Shown: positions 9,505 through 22,175 of the stretch, piece after piece
How the letters are laid out: each line of letters opens with the position of its first letter
Numbering within the stretch: the first letter of the stretch is position 1
NCBI GenBank assembly: GCA_007115705.1
Contig: QXEO01000168.1
Coordinates: forward strand, 372,001-436,000
Reading direction: 5' to 3'
DNA length: 64,000 nucleotides
DNA from: Dactylis glomerata
Lineage: Eukaryota; Streptophyta; Magnoliopsida; Poales; Poaceae
The notes under the pieces: model-generated
Told to the model about the DNA's origin: nothing
Database searches by the model: none
The model's input: the letters and a program-made list of their open reading frames with translations, nothing else
Position numbers and translations under genes: made by a program

Positions 9505-11140
9505 TGATGCAGGCAGATAACCACCCAGTTGGGAACCCCAAGAGGAAGGTATGATGAGCACAGTAGCAAGTTTTCCCTCAGTAAGAAACCAAGGTTTATC
9601 GAACCAGTAGGAAAAAGGCAAACTTCAGAAGGTGATGCCTGCTAGCTTCGCGATAGCTCCGGACAATTTATAAGGCGCCTCATCCAGGGCTTTGCTTTGC
9701 ACCAGCAGCAACGTGGAACCTGCACACAACACAACCAAGAACTTTGCTCCCAACTTACGATGAGGTTGTCAATCTCACTGGTTTGATGTAAACAAAGGTC
9801 TGAGCGTATCGAGTGGAAAACAATAGTAGTATGCGAGAAAGTAAATAGTGCGAGTAAAAGTGAAACGGTAATAGCAATACAAAGGAAATTGGACCGGGGT
9901 CCATAGTTCACTAGTGGTATCTCTCCATAAGATAAATAACAACATGCTGGGTAAACAAATTACAGATGGGCAATTGATAGAATAAAGATAACGTGCATAT
10001 GTCACGAGGATCACTATGAGATTTACTTTGGGCATTACAACAAAATACATAGACCGCCATCCAACTGCATCTATGACTAATAATCCACTCGCGGGGATAT
10101 CGTCCAAACACCCCTCGAGTATTATGTTGCAAACAACAGATAACTGCATTAAGCAAAGCGTGTAATGTAAACAAAACGAATGTCCTTGGACACAAGAATG
10201 TTGTTTTATCCCTAGTGGCAACAACACATCTACAACCTTAGAGGTTTCTGTCACTCCCCCAGATTAAATAGAGGCATGAACCCAACTATCCAGCATAAAT
10301 ACCCCCTCTTGGAGTCACTAGTATCTACTTGGCCAAGATAGCTACTAACAATGGAGAGCATGCAAGATCATAAACAACATAGAGATAACATAAGATAATA
10401 TTCAGCACATCAACTTAACATAACACCAATATTCAACGGATCCCAACAAACACAACATGTAGAATTACACAAAGATGATCTCGATCATGTAAGGCAGCTC
10501 ACGAGATATAAACATGAAGCACATGGTGGAGAAGACAACCATCTGGCTACTGCTATGGACCCATAGTCCAAGGTAGAATACTCACTCATTGAACCGGAGG
10601 CAAGCATGGCGATGACGAAGACCTCCGGTGGCGATTCCCCTCTTTGGCAGGGTACCGGGAAGAGCTTCTGGACCCTCCCGATCTCGGGTCGATGATGGCG
10701 GCGGATCGTGATGTGTTTCTAGAAAATTGATCGGGGTATTTAGGTTTTTCCCATCGGGGGGTCTTTATAGGCGAAGGGGCAGCGTCAGAGGTGGGCCAGG
10801 GTGGCCTCACCCATAGGGGGCGCGGGCTAGGGGCTGGCCGCGCCGCCCTATGGTGTGGCCAGCCCGTGGCTCCCCTCCGTCTCCTCTTCGGACTTCTGGA
10901 AGCTTTGGTAAATATTAGGAGGTTCGGCTTTTGTTTTGTCCAATTCCAAGAATATTTCCTGTGTAACTTTTCTGAAACACAAAAATAGCAGAAAATAGGG
11001 AACTGGCACTGTGGCATCTTGTTAATAGGTTAGTTCCGGAAAATGCATAAAAATGCCACGAAGTGTAACAAAACAATAAGCAAATGGTGAAAGAACAAGC
11101 ATGGAGCATCAAAAATTATAGATACGTTTGAAACGTATCA
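9505..11140 (-). repeat. 3' LTR of element A
   Basis: 1636 bp, beginning TGATACGTTTC on the minus strand at 11140 and ending GCATCA at 9505. It pairs with 56481-58115 and is preceded by the polypurine-like GCATCCCCAAGCTT (plus strand, 11142-11155). Open frames inside it are spurious. Confidence 0.93.
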
Positions 11141-11923
11141 AGCATCCCCAAGCTTAACTCCTGCTCGTCCTCGAGTAGGTAAGTGATAACAAAAAAATAA
11201 TTTTTTAGGTGACATGCACCAACACAATCTTGATCATCTAAGTAAGCATTGAGTGCTGGGATCAAAAGAACTTAAAACATGGGCATGAAAGACATAATCT
11301 TGATAGAAGAAACTTAGCAACCATGTTATAACATGAAAAAGAACACAAATGAAAGATCATGAAAATGAAACAATGAAAGTCAAATGTGTGTTCAAATCAT
11401 ATAGAAAAACATAGCAAATGGTTTTCAGCTTGTCCTTCATGTTATAGCAAAACATAAATGCATAGGACACCTTCAAGTTTAAGAGGGCGACTAGATACAA
11501 ATAATTTAAGAACAAGTGAAACCAAAATCATGAATCAATCAATGATAAACTTTAGGACTATGCACATTAAACACAGAATGACAACTATGCTCTCTTAGAC
11601 AGTGCATAAAGGTAGAAGGTGGTGACTCAACATAAAAGTAAAAGAAAGACCCTTCACAGAGGGAAGCAGTGATTAAAAGTTTTATAAACCTTCAAAAATT
11701 ATGGTACTTACTAGCTTTGAGCACTCATTGCTCCCATCATAGGCATCTTGAATGGTTAAAGTTAATGCGAGTATAATTATGAAGCATATGCTTGACAAAT
11801 CATAAGTTGAAAATCTCGTGTCCCATGAAGTACGAATACCCAAACCTCATGCTACTCGACTTAGAGTCCCAAGCAAGCTCTTGTCATTGTAAGTATACAC
11901 GTATCATCGAGAACCGCCAACGG
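11141..11923 (-). other. Element A internal 3' tail, distal segment
   Basis: Non-coding internal sequence between the 3' LTR and the B insertion. It is homologous to 32743-33440 in E and, inverted, to 16500-17283 in B and 49400-50181 in G. The 3' polypurine-like tract is at 11142-11155. Confidence 0.85.
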
Positions 11924-11928
11924 GGTAC

Positions 11929-13577
11929 TGATACGTCTCAAACGTATCTATAATTTTTGATGCTCCATGCTTGTTTTTACACCATTTGCTTAGTGTTTTA
12001 TTACACTTCGTGGTGTTTTTATGCGATTTCCAGAACTGACCTATTAAGAAGATGCCACAGTGCCAGTTCCCTGTTTTCTGTTATTTTTGTGTTTCAGAAA
12101 AGTTACATACGAAATATTTTTGGAATTGGATGAAACAAAAGCCGAACATCCAGATATTAAACAAAGATTCCAGAAGACCAAAGAGGAGACGGAGCCGAGC
12201 CAGAGGCTGGCCTCACCATAGGGCGGCGCGGCCAGCCCCTGGCCCGTGCCCCCTATGGGTGAGACCACCCTGGTCCACCTCTGACGCTGCCCCTTTGCCT
12301 ATAAAGACCCCTCAATAGAAAAAACCTAAGAACCCGATCAATTTTCTAGAAACACATCGTGATCTGCCGCCGTCATCGACCCGAGATCGGGAGGGTCCAG
12401 AAGCTCTTCCCGGCACCCTGCCGGAGAGGGGAATCGCCACTGGAGGTCTTCTTCATCGCCATGCTTGCCTTCGGCGTGATGAGTAAGTAGTCTACCATGG
12501 ACTATGGGTCCATAGCAGTAGCTGGATGGTTGTCTTCTCCACCATGTGCTTCATGTTTAGATCTCGTGAGCTGCCTTACATGATCGAGATCACTGTTATG
12601 TAATTCTACATGTTGTGTTTGTTGGGATCTGATGAATATTGGTGTTATGTTGAGTTGATGTGCTGAATATTATCTTATGTTATATCTATGTTGTTTATGA
12701 TCTTGCATGCTCTCCGTTGTTAGTAGCTATCTTGGCCAAGTAGATACTAGTTACTCCAAGAGGGGGTATTTATGCTCGATAGTTGGGTTCATGCCTCTAT
12801 TTAATCTGGGGGAGTGACAGAAACCTCTAAGGTTGTAGATGTGCTATTGCCACTAGGGAGAAAATAACATTTTTATGTCCAAGGACATATGCTTTGTTTA
12901 CATTAAACACTTTGCTTAATGCAATTATCTGTTGTTCGCAACTTAATACTCACGGGGTCCTCGGATGATTCCCCGTGGGTGGATTATTAGTCATAGATGC
13001 AGTTGGATGGCGGTCTATGTATTTTGTTGTAATGCCCAGAGTAAATCTCATAGTGATCCTCGCAACATATGCACGTTATCTTTATTCTATCAATTGCCCA
13101 ACTGTAATTTGTTTACCCAGCATGTTGTTATTTATTTTATAGAGAGACACCAGTAGTGAACTGTGGATCCCGGTCCAATTTCCTTTACATTGCTATCACC
13201 TGTTTACTTTACTCGCACTGTTTACTTTCCCGCATACTACTATTAATTGCTTTCCACTCGATACGCTCATACCTTTGTTTACAGTAAACCCGTGAGATTG
13301 ACAAACTCATCGTAAGTTGGGAGCAAAGTATTTGGTTGTGTTGTGTGTAGGTTCCATATTGCTGCTGGTGCAAAGCAAAGCCCTGGACGAGGCGCCTTAT
13401 AAATTGTCCGGAGCTATCGCGAAGCTAGCAGACATCACCTTCTTAAGTTTGGCTTTCTCCTACTGGACTGATAAACCTTGGTTTCTTACTGAGGGAAAAC
13501 TGCTGCTGTGCTCATCATACCTTCCTCTTGGGGTTCCCAACTGGTCGGTGATCTATATATCAACACCGTCCACATCA
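11929..13577 (+). repeat. 5' LTR of element B
   Basis: 1649 bp, from TGATACGTCTC to CCACATCA. A TATA box (tataaag) lies at 12300-12306. It serves as the uninterrupted reference that shows where C entered the 3' LTR. Confidence 0.93.
12300..12306 (+). promoter_or_regulatory. TATA box in element B 5' LTR
   Basis: tataaag in the context cgcc/tgcctataaagaccc. It is conserved in the other B LTR (17655-17661) and, inverted, in A (57738-57744) and E (39276-39282). G uses tatatata at the same place (43722-43729 and 50553-50560). Confidence 0.6.
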
Positions 13578-13587
13578 AGCTATTTTC

Positions 13588-13605
13588 CGACGCCATTCCC
13601 GGGGA
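13588..13605 (+). other. Degenerate primer-binding site of element B (tRNA-Asp type)
   Basis: CGACGCCATTCCCGGGGA aligns with the tRNA-Asp-complementary site TGGCGCCGTTGCCGGGGA of elements E and G, with four mismatches. It starts 11 bases after the LTR. Confidence 0.65.
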
Positions 13606-13758
13606 GGAAGAAGACTTCTGCAAGGGGAGTTTCGCACGCACATCCTTTACTTTGTTTTAGTTTTGCTTTTACTTTAATTTTGCTTGTATCATTTTATTAA
13701 AAACACACAAAAAAATTAGTTTCCTTTATAGTTGTTACTTTATTATTCTTAGTTCATT

Positions 13759-14352
13759 ATGTTGTTCCCTAAGTATGTTTTGGAGGACCTCTCAGTAGGT
13801 AGTGGTTCCATTATTGGGAAAAGTAACATCGAGGAGTTCTTTAATCATATTAGTATGCATAAAGATGTTGAGGAAAAATCTTTGGCTGAGCTTGCTCCTA
13901 GTTATGAAGTTGCTTTTGCTTATTTAGTTCACATGTTAGAAGCTAGGTTTTCTAGGCTTAATCCTTTTATGCAACACATGTTTCTTAAGCTTCATGATAT
14001 TGAAGACCCCGAAAAGAAAGCTTTTATCTTGGAAACTTTGTGTAGAGAATTTAGAGATGTTGTCATTGAAGCTAGGAAAGTTCTTAAGCATTTTAATAAG
14101 CTTAGCTCGCATATAGAGGTTGTTAGTACAAACAATGAAGAAACCCAAATACCAATACCTAGCAAACTCTTGGGATTGCATGAGGCTTTTGAAAACAATT
14201 TTGATTGGATCTGTCCTGAAAATCTTTTTAGTGATTTGAGTGAACCAAAGCGTGATCACAAGGGGTCTTCAAAAACTTATGTGGATGCAATACAATGCCT
14301 TATTGAAAAGACTTCTGCAATGGATCTTAATGCTTCTTTTGATATTACTTGA
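13759..14352 (+). CDS. Conserved 197-codon ORF of unknown function in element B
   Basis: An intact frame 181 bases after the 5' LTR, in the slot where element G carries gag-protease. The product begins MLFPKYVLED and ends LNASFDIT, has no membrane segment, and is predicted by composition to be largely helical (Leu/Glu/Lys/Phe-rich), with a Cys-poor hydrophilic C-terminus. It aligns without gaps to the ORF of element A at 55708-56301, with about 45 differences in 197 residues by eye. I do not recognise a domain. The C-terminal DIT and the bases after the stop match the end of the G gag-protease ORF, so the flanks are shared while the coding body differs. It could be an alternative gag-like protein or a captured host sequence. 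Confidence 0.75.
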   Translation: MLFPKYVLEDLSVGSGSIIGKSNIEEFFNHISMHKDVEEKSLAELAPSYEVAFAYLVHMLEARFSRLNPFMQHMFLKLHDIEDPEKKAFILETLCREFRDVVIEARKVLKHFNKLSSHIEVVSTNNEETQIPIPSKLLGLHEAFENNFDWICPENLFSDLSEPKRDHKGSSKTYVDAIQCLIEKTSAMDLNASFDIT

Positions 14353-17283
14353 TTTGCACTTTCTGCGCCTAGCTCAAAGGCGTTAAAGAAAAGCACTCTT
14401 GGGAGATAACCCATTGTTTTACTTTCAGTTATTTTTCTTTTATTTGAGTCTTGGAAGTTATTACTACTGTAATAACCTCTCCTTATCCTTTTTATTTCGT
14501 TGTTGTGCCAAGAGAAGCCTCTAATTTGAGTGAGGTAAGATTTGGGGATGTTGCTGTCCTGAAACAGATTTCGGTGCTGCACCATAAAAATTCGTGAAAA
14601 TTCGCAAATTATCTTTTTGACCTGCGATTTCTTGCACATATGACCCAGGTTATATCCAAACTTTCATTAGTTATAAACTTTTTTATTTGAGCAACATAAA
14701 ACCCTCTGAAAAATCGACCTTTGTCAGCTATTCTGTTTTGACAGATTTCTGCCACTATTTATGTTTGCCTCTTTATCGCTTTCTTTTTTGAGTTCTTTTG
14801 ATAACGAAACTTCTGGGGAAGTTGCTACAGTAGTATATGCTTTATATGTGGTGGTTTTGAGTTGAAATCTAAAGCAAAAAAGGGTTGATTCATTATTATG
14901 CTTACACTAATGTTGCTAATAGAATTGTGCTTAGTTTTGTATGAAGGAAGTTTTCAAGTGTAGGGATTGGAGAATGATGAGATGAGTTAAAGAATGGACA
15001 AAAGCTCAAGCTTGGGTATGCCCATGCACCACAAAAAAATTCCAAGAGGTACAAGCGTCAAAGCTTGGGATGCCCCAGAGGCACCCCTTCTTCATCGGCA
15101 AAAATCAGGTCACCTTTTAACACACTATATTTTTATTGCTTCATGCACTATGCGTTTTTCTTGGAGCATCAGTTGTCTTTAGCTTTCAGTTTTGTTTAGT
15201 TTTGTTTGCTGCAATAAATGGTTGGACCTCAACAATTTTTTTTAGAGAAGTTGCCTTGCTTTTCATTTGCCAAGAACACTCCGTTTTTCACTCTTATCGT
15301 TCAACGAGTGTTCTCTTTTTCTAGAACTGCATTTAGCTTTTGTTTTTCGCCTTGATTTTTGTTCAGATCTTGTTCTATCTTTATATAAAGGTGTATTTTG
15401 ACCTCTGGTCCATGTTGGTTTTCATCAAAAGAGTTGTTTCAAAAAGGTTCGAATGGTGTTGGAAAAGAGAAAAATTTTCATGCAAAAAAGTGGTACAAAA
15501 AGGAGCTTGCTTAGACTGCGGCTTAGACTTTTTCATGTCATGCTTGATATCATTTTGATAGTATGCTTAGTGGTTTTGCTGTAGCATGACTTGTCTCAAA
15601 TGACTGAGATTGCTTAATGAGCCTTTGAAAAAATCATGTGTTGTTTTTATTATTTGGAAGCATTAATTTGGTTTTCTCCTTTGATGCTTTATTTGGGTTG
15701 ACTTGGCGCATGCTTACACATGTTAGACTCATACAAAGTCACCATAAGCCTCTATGATCATTTAGTTTTTGACTTTTGATGCCATCTTATGCTTCTTTTA
15801 ATGTTGCTTTGTCGCTTTGCATGATTATGGCCGTTATTGCTCTCTTAGTTGGTCGCTCCCAGTCTTTTGCTAGCCCTCATTTTGTACTGAGTATGAGCTC
15901 TACTCGTGCATCCAACTCCTAAAAACCAAGTTGTTCCAATGTGTCCACCATACATACCTATTAGCAATTTGCTATTCCAAAGTACATTTGACTTGCTTTT
16001 ATCTATCCTTCAAATTAAACTCTTTTTGGTGTTATGCGAAAATTGGTCAGTAAAGCTCTCACGAACCTGATGGCACACTTTACTTCTCTTGTCTTAAAAA
16101 TTTGACATTATGGCTCTCTTATGTTGAGTTGTTATGCTTGCAAGTTGTAAGTTGGAAATTAGCCCTGCCATGCCGTCATGGGGCAAGCTTTCAACATTGC
16201 ACTTCTTATTTGAGTTGACATCGTGATCTTTTGTTTATGGATACTCGCGATGTGAAATAATTTGGGAATCTTGCGGGATCATGGAGTTTGTATATGTGTT
16301 AGAGAAACGCCTGGGCCGCTAATCTAAGCCATGCATAATTCATGGTGGAAATTTATAGCATGCCTATAGTGAACATTCGACGACGCATCTCAAAATAAAA
16401 AGCTATACCAATGGTAAATAAAAGAGATGCCGAGGTGTTCATTGTCTGTTTGTCCTATCATTTTGATGTGGGCTTGTTCCATGTCATCGGGCAGAAGGTA
16501 CCCCGTTGGCGGTTCTCAATGATACACATATATTTACAATGACAAGAGCTTGCTTGGGACTCTAAGTCGAGTAGCATGAGGTTTGGGTATTCGTACTTCA
16601 TGGGACACGAGGTTTTCAACTTATGATTTGTCAAGCATATGCATCATAAGTGTATTCGCATTAACTTTAACCATTCAAGATGCCTATGATGGGGCAATGA
16701 GAGCTCAAAGCTAGTAAGTACCATAATTTTTGAAGGTTTATAAAACTTGCAATCACTGCTTCCCTCTGCGAAGGGCCTTTCTTTTACTTTTATGTTGAGT
16801 CACCACCTTCTATCTTTATGCACTGTCTAAGAGAGCATAGTTGTCATTCTGAGTATAATGTGCATTGTCCCAAAGTTTTCATTGATTGATTTATGATGTT
16901 GGTTTCACTTGTTCTTAAATTATTTATATCTAGTCGCCCTCCTAAACTTGAAGGTGTCCTATGCATTTATGTTTTGCTCTCTCATGAAGGACAAGCAGAA
17001 AACCATTTGTATGTTTTTCTATATGATTTGAACACACATTTGACTTTCATTGTTTCATTTTCATGATCTTTCATTTGTGTTCATTTTTCATGTTATAACA
17101 TGGTTGCTAAGTTTCTTCTATCAGGATTATATCTTTCATGCCCATGTTTTAAGTTCTTTTGATCCGAGCACTCAATTCTTACATAGATGATCAAGATTGT
17201 GTAGGTGCATGTCACCTTAAAAATTATTTATTTTGTTATCACTTACCTACTCGAGGACGAGCAGGAGTTAAGCTTAGGGATGC
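14353..17283 (+). other. Element B non-coding internal tail
   Basis: About 2.9 kb without a credible gene, homologous to 47248-50181 in G and to inverted segments in A and E. It contains two internal copies of the polypurine-like motif (15008-15023 and 15061-15076), and the 3' copy aagcttagggatgc at 17270-17283 abuts the LTR. Confidence 0.85.
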
Positions 17284-18836
17284 TGATACGTCTCAAACGT
17301 ATCTATAATTTTTGATGCTCCATGCTTGTTTTTACACCATTTGCTTAGTGTTTTGTTACACTTCATGGCGTTTTTATGCGATTTCCGGAACTAACCTATT
17401 AACAAGATGCCACAGTGCTAGTTCCCTGTTTTCTGTAGTTTTTGTGTTTCAGAAAAGTTACACAGGAAATATTTTCAGAATTGGACTAAACAAAAGCCGA
17501 ACATCCAGATATTAAACGAAGCTTCCAGAAGACCGAAGAGGAGACGGAGCCGAGCCAGAGGCTGGCCTCACCATAGGGCGGCCCGGCCAGCCCCTGGCCC
17601 GCGCCCCCTATGGGTGAGACCACCCTGGTCCACCTCTGATGCTGGCCCTTCGCCTATAAAGACCCCCCGACGGGAAAACCTAAGAACCTGATCAATTTAC
17701 TAGAAACACATCGCGATCCGCCATCATCGTCGACCCAAGATCGGGAGGGTCCAGAATCTCTTCCCGGCACCCTGCAGGAGAGGGGAATCGCCACCGGAGA
17801 TCTTCTTCATCGCCATGCTTGCCTCTGGCGCGATGAGTGAGTAGTCTACCTTGGACTATGGGTCCATAGCAGTAGCTAGATGGTTGTCTTCTCCACCATG
17901 TGCTTCATGTTTAGATCTCGTGAGCTGCCTTACATGATCGAGATCACCGTTATGTAATTCTACATGTTGTGTTTGTTAGGATCTGATGAATATTGGTGTT
18001 ATGTTGAGTTGATGTGCTGAATATTATCTTATGTTATCTCTATGTTGTTTATGATCTTGCATGCTCTCCATTGTTAGTAGCTATCTTGGCCAAGTAGATA
18101 CTAGTGACTCCAAGAGGGGGTATTTATGCTCGATAGTTGGGTTCATGCCTCTATTTAATCTAGGGGAGTGACGGAAACCTCTAAGGTTGTAGATGTGCTG
18201 TTGCCACTAGGGAGAAAACAACATTCTTATGTCCAAGGACATGTAACATCCCGGATTTTAGATTTGGGAATTTCATCATGTCATTCATATGCATATGCAC
18301 CACTACATATTTCTCAAAACTGAAAAAGTTTTGTTTTGGACAAAAACTCAATTATGTGTTGATTTGCATTTTTTATCTTAGCGTGGCTCAATTTCATTAA
18401 AATATATTTTTGTACTTATTGGTGGGCTTGTACAATGTTCTAATGTACCTAGGAAGAAGCCCTTGTTTTTACAAATCCGGAGAAGTTTGTTTTGCTCAAT
18501 TTGGAGCCTTAAAACTAAATTTTTAGACAAAACAGTAAACAGTTTTCTGTTAAATTTGAAAAAGATTAAAGGAAAAAAAAAACAGCCGCAGACCGGCCAG
18601 ACCGAATCCAGCCCATCCGGCCAGCCGGCCGCAGAGCCCGCCAGCGCGAGGCCAGAAAGCCAGCCAGCAGGAGCGCTCTTACTTTTCTTTTGTTTTTTTT
18701 CTCTCTGAACCGCGGGTCCTACATGTCATTAGCAAGATCTGGTCGGTAGCTTCCTGTACGCGTACGCGTTCTCTGGATCGATCGGATCTAACCAAAAACG
18801 TCCGATTTTGTTGCCCCTTTTTCACGAAACTTCACC

Positions 18837-18845
18837 TATAAATAG
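18837..18845 (+). promoter_or_regulatory. TATA box in solo LTR C
   Basis: tataaatag, followed by a leader with the plant-like aaaccctag (18877-18885) and possible 5' splice sites at 18940 and 19260. This is the probable LTR promoter. Confidence 0.5.
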
Positions 18846-20399
18846 CCCTAGACCTCCTCTATCTTTCCCCCACGAAACCCTAGCTTTTTGAGCCACCAGC
18901 TGCTCCAATCTCTCGCCGGAGCGCCGCCATTGGAGCTCGGTAAGAGCTCGAATTCGTCGCCCCCGAGCCCTCTTTTTGCCCCTAACCTTTTCCTCATGCT
19001 ATACTGATCTTTCTCACCCGTTTTACCCTTCTATAGATCACCGGTTTGCCGGTAATTGCTCGTCGGAGTTCCACCGGAGTTGGAGAGCTCCATCCGCACG
19101 TCGCCATCGAACGGGGAAGGAGGAGAAGGTCCCGATGAGATCTCCGTGACCGCCGCGAGTAGCTGAACGTCGTCTTCTACTTCGCCGAGACGGGAGATCG
19201 CCGGAGCACCGCCACCGTCGACGTCCGAGCTCCACCACCGTCGCCGGCCGACTTCCTCCGGTGAGCCTCCCAGATCAGATCCCAGTCGTCCATTTTGTTT
19301 TAGATCTAACGGCCACTAGGGCTGATCCGGGTGAAGGGGTACGTGCGAATCACGCGTCGCCACATCGCTGGGAATATTCTCGGAATATTCCAACCGGGTT
19401 TGATTTTCGTTTTAAAACACAGATTTGATGTGAATCTTAGAAAATTCATAACTTGAGATCTACACGTCCAAATTGAGCAAACTTTGCGCCTATGGATTGA
19501 TAAAATTGTGTAGATTCTAGCTACAGTATCAAAAACAAGTATAGTAATGGTTTTAAATAGTGATTTGCTGCAAGCTTTAATCTTGTGTTTTGATTATTAA
19601 AAATAGTTATAAAATTATTTTCACAGTAAATCCTTTTGTTTTAGGACCCTATGATATCCCTAAGTATTGTAGCACGGCTAAATAATTTTTGGGAACTTTT
19701 TATACCACTTTTATAGTTTTAGTTTGTATCTTTGCTCTAATGGTGTGTTGTTGATGTTATAAGCTTTATAATAACTCTAAAATTTTGCTCATGGCATCAT
19801 GCATATAGTAACAACCAGAGAACATGTTAAGTGTCCTTGAAGTGTTTAAAACTCATTTGCATGCATGTTTTCTTTGCATGAATTGTTTGTGATGGTTATG
19901 TGCTTATAATGCTATATTTCATGTATAGACTGTGTTGAGTGCAACGAGTGCTTTTGCGACGAGTGCACGAACTCCTCTCCTTACCAAGGCAAGTTGCTTT
20001 ACCATGTTAAGCTTTATCCTTAACATTAAATTGATACATGTTTATGTAGAGAGAATGCTATGATTTGTGAAGTTATAATATGATTGTGAGTAGACATTGT
20101 GTGCAGAGATGTAGGATTTAACATGCACCCATTCTGGGGTAGCATTGTGAAAAATGTTTGGAATAAAAAGGTTTTCAATGTAATGTTGTGAAGCGTGAAA
20201 AGATATCTACGACAGCTGCATCCAGTGAGTGGCCCTACAAGCTTGCGCGCATCAGGAGCAATCAAAGGACTTTCTCGTCACCCTTCAAAAAAAAGGACTT
20301 CCTTGTCGTGTTTAGTTTTGAGCAAAACCTCATGATCGTGTGTAATATCGATGCATGAGAGAAAAACCCATGTTCGTGAGTAACATCGTTCATGGGTAG

Positions 20400-20600
20400 G
20401 GTTTTTGTCACATGGTGTGTAATATCCATGTGATAGGTGGGATTTTGGTCACATGGTGTGTAATATCCATGTGTTAGATTGGGACTTTGGTCATATGGTG
20501 TGTAATATCCATATGGTAGGATTGGGCACGTGGTGTGTAATATCCGTGTGTTAGATTTTTTTTTATATTGGACACTTGGTGTGTAATATCCTTGTGCTCC
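20400..20600 (+). repeat. Degenerate tandem repeat in element C
   Basis: Five copies of a unit built around ggtgtgtaatatcc with flanking inverted catg/cacg words, spaced about 40-60 bases. The last copies are more diverged. Confidence 0.8.
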
Positions 20601-20633
20601 CCAAGACCTTCTAAAAACATTTGACTTGACGTC

Positions 20634-21967
20634 TGTCGGGGATATAACCCCGGGTATACCAAAGTACCCCTTTATATTATGTCTAATATATGTTATATAT
20701 GATGAGTTATATATGCAGGATATTAAAAAGCGAGTAAACAGTAGCCTGGGCCGGAATAGAGCTTTCCAGGCCGGCATATAAGAAGCCCAGGCCGGAATAT
20801 TCATAGCTGGGCCGGGATATATAAGCGCTGGCCGGGATAAAGGCATAACCCGGCTGGGCCGGCGCAGCACTTCCTCCCCTGGGCCGGGACAGCAATTCTC
20901 CGGGTGGGCCGAGGCAGCCAGGTCCCGGCGCGGGCCTCTTAGCTCCTTTCCCCGGCTGGGCCGTGCCCCCGCATCCCGGCCTGCCTCCTCCCCCGGCTGG
21001 GCCGCGTGGCCGGCTGCCCCGGCTGGGCCGGCTGCCCCGGCTGGGCCTCTTCCTCCAGCCCCCGGCTGGGCCGCTGCGCGCCCTCCAGGCCGGCTTAGCC
21101 AGGCCGACATTCCCAGCCCAGGCCGGGATTTCTTATACCGGCTGGGCTGGCTTTTGTCTACTGTTCCGGCCGGGCCAGGCCGGGATTCCCTGGCCCAGGC
21201 CGGATTATTCCTCTACAGGGCCGATATTTACTCCCTCCGGGACATATTCCTCGTCCAGCATCGCCTCCAGCGCATCGTGCCAGTCCTGGGACGCCTCCAG
21301 GCTCGGACTGGCATATCCTTTACCATCGTATGCTAGTCTTGGGACGCCCCTTGGCTCAGACCAGCGTATCCCTCTTCTCCTAGTCAGTCTTATCCTCAGG
21401 AGGAGGATAAGACTGATGACATGGTGATCCTGAAGACAGCAGCTAGAAGACGAAGCCAAGGACTCCAAGTACAGACATCGATGGGACTAGCCCATGACCG
21501 TGACGCAGCGCATAGTACCGAGGACGGTACTGTGCTGATGCAGGCTATAGTGTGACAAGACCCCAGTAGTCATCTCAGCTACAGTGCATGTATAGTGTAT
21601 TGTGGGGCATCCCTTGTCCCCTGGGCTCCCTATATAAGGGGCACCAGGGGGATCGATCACCCCAAGCCTCCTTCGGAGGCTCATTCTCTCCAGCTCCTGC
21701 CCAGTGCAGCCCCAGATAGGCAAGGTATACAGCTCAAGGAGCACCATTGTAGCTCTTATGTGAAGCTCATATAAGCTCATATAGATCAGACATGCAGGAG
21801 TAGGGGTGTTACCTCCTCACGAGGGCCCCGAACCTGGGTAGCTCGATGTGTTAGCAGTGAGTTCTGTGCTCGGTCTCTACCGAGCCTTCCCTCTCCCGGA
21901 TCCACCAGTGTACAGTCGGCCCCCATTTAAGCCATCCTATGGCATATGTTGTTTCACCACGACGACA
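20634..21967 (+). repeat. 5' LTR of element D
   Basis: 1334 bp, from TGTCGGGGATATAACCCC to CCACGACGACA. The first 600 bases are GC-rich with many copies of ccggctgggcc-type words (20745-21200). TATA box tatataa at 21631-21637. A perfect 6-bp stem with a ttc loop lies at 21666-21680 in the transcribed part. Confidence 0.94.
21631..21637 (+). promoter_or_regulatory. TATA box of element D 5' LTR
   Basis: tatataa in ctccctatataagggg. The same box is at 26033-26039 in the 3' LTR. It lies about 330 bases before the LTR end. Confidence 0.6.
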
Positions 21968-21969
21968 TT

Positions 21970-21987
21970 TGGCGCCCACCGTGGGGC
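21970..21987 (+). other. Primer-binding site of element D, tRNA-Lys type
   Basis: TGGCGCCCACCGTGGGGC two bases after the 5' LTR, a full match to the tRNA-Lys(CUU) 3' end and identical to 3369-3386. Confidence 0.88.
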
Positions 21988-22175
21988 AGATCAAGGCGCT
22001 GGTAGGAGTACATCCGGACGGGATCTTCTTCATCTACTCAGGGGCTCGACATCAGCAACGCCTCCGAGCATAGCAGGTCTTCTTCAACTCCCGGGCTGAC
22101 CTCAACTCGCCCGGGCCAGCATACGGCTGTCCCGGATCTACATCGGCATCTCCGGGCCGGCACTCGGCTTCCTCT

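Noticed and set aside
9775..10254. Open frames of 90-160 codons inside the A LTRs (and matching frames in the B, E and G LTRs)
   Set aside because: They lie wholly in LTR sequence, recur with different breaks in each LTR and show no domain.
20262..21110. Minus-strand 282-codon frame across the C/D boundary
   Set aside because: It spans two different elements and GC-rich LTR repeats. Pro/Ala/Gly-rich composition comes from the ccggctgggcc words.
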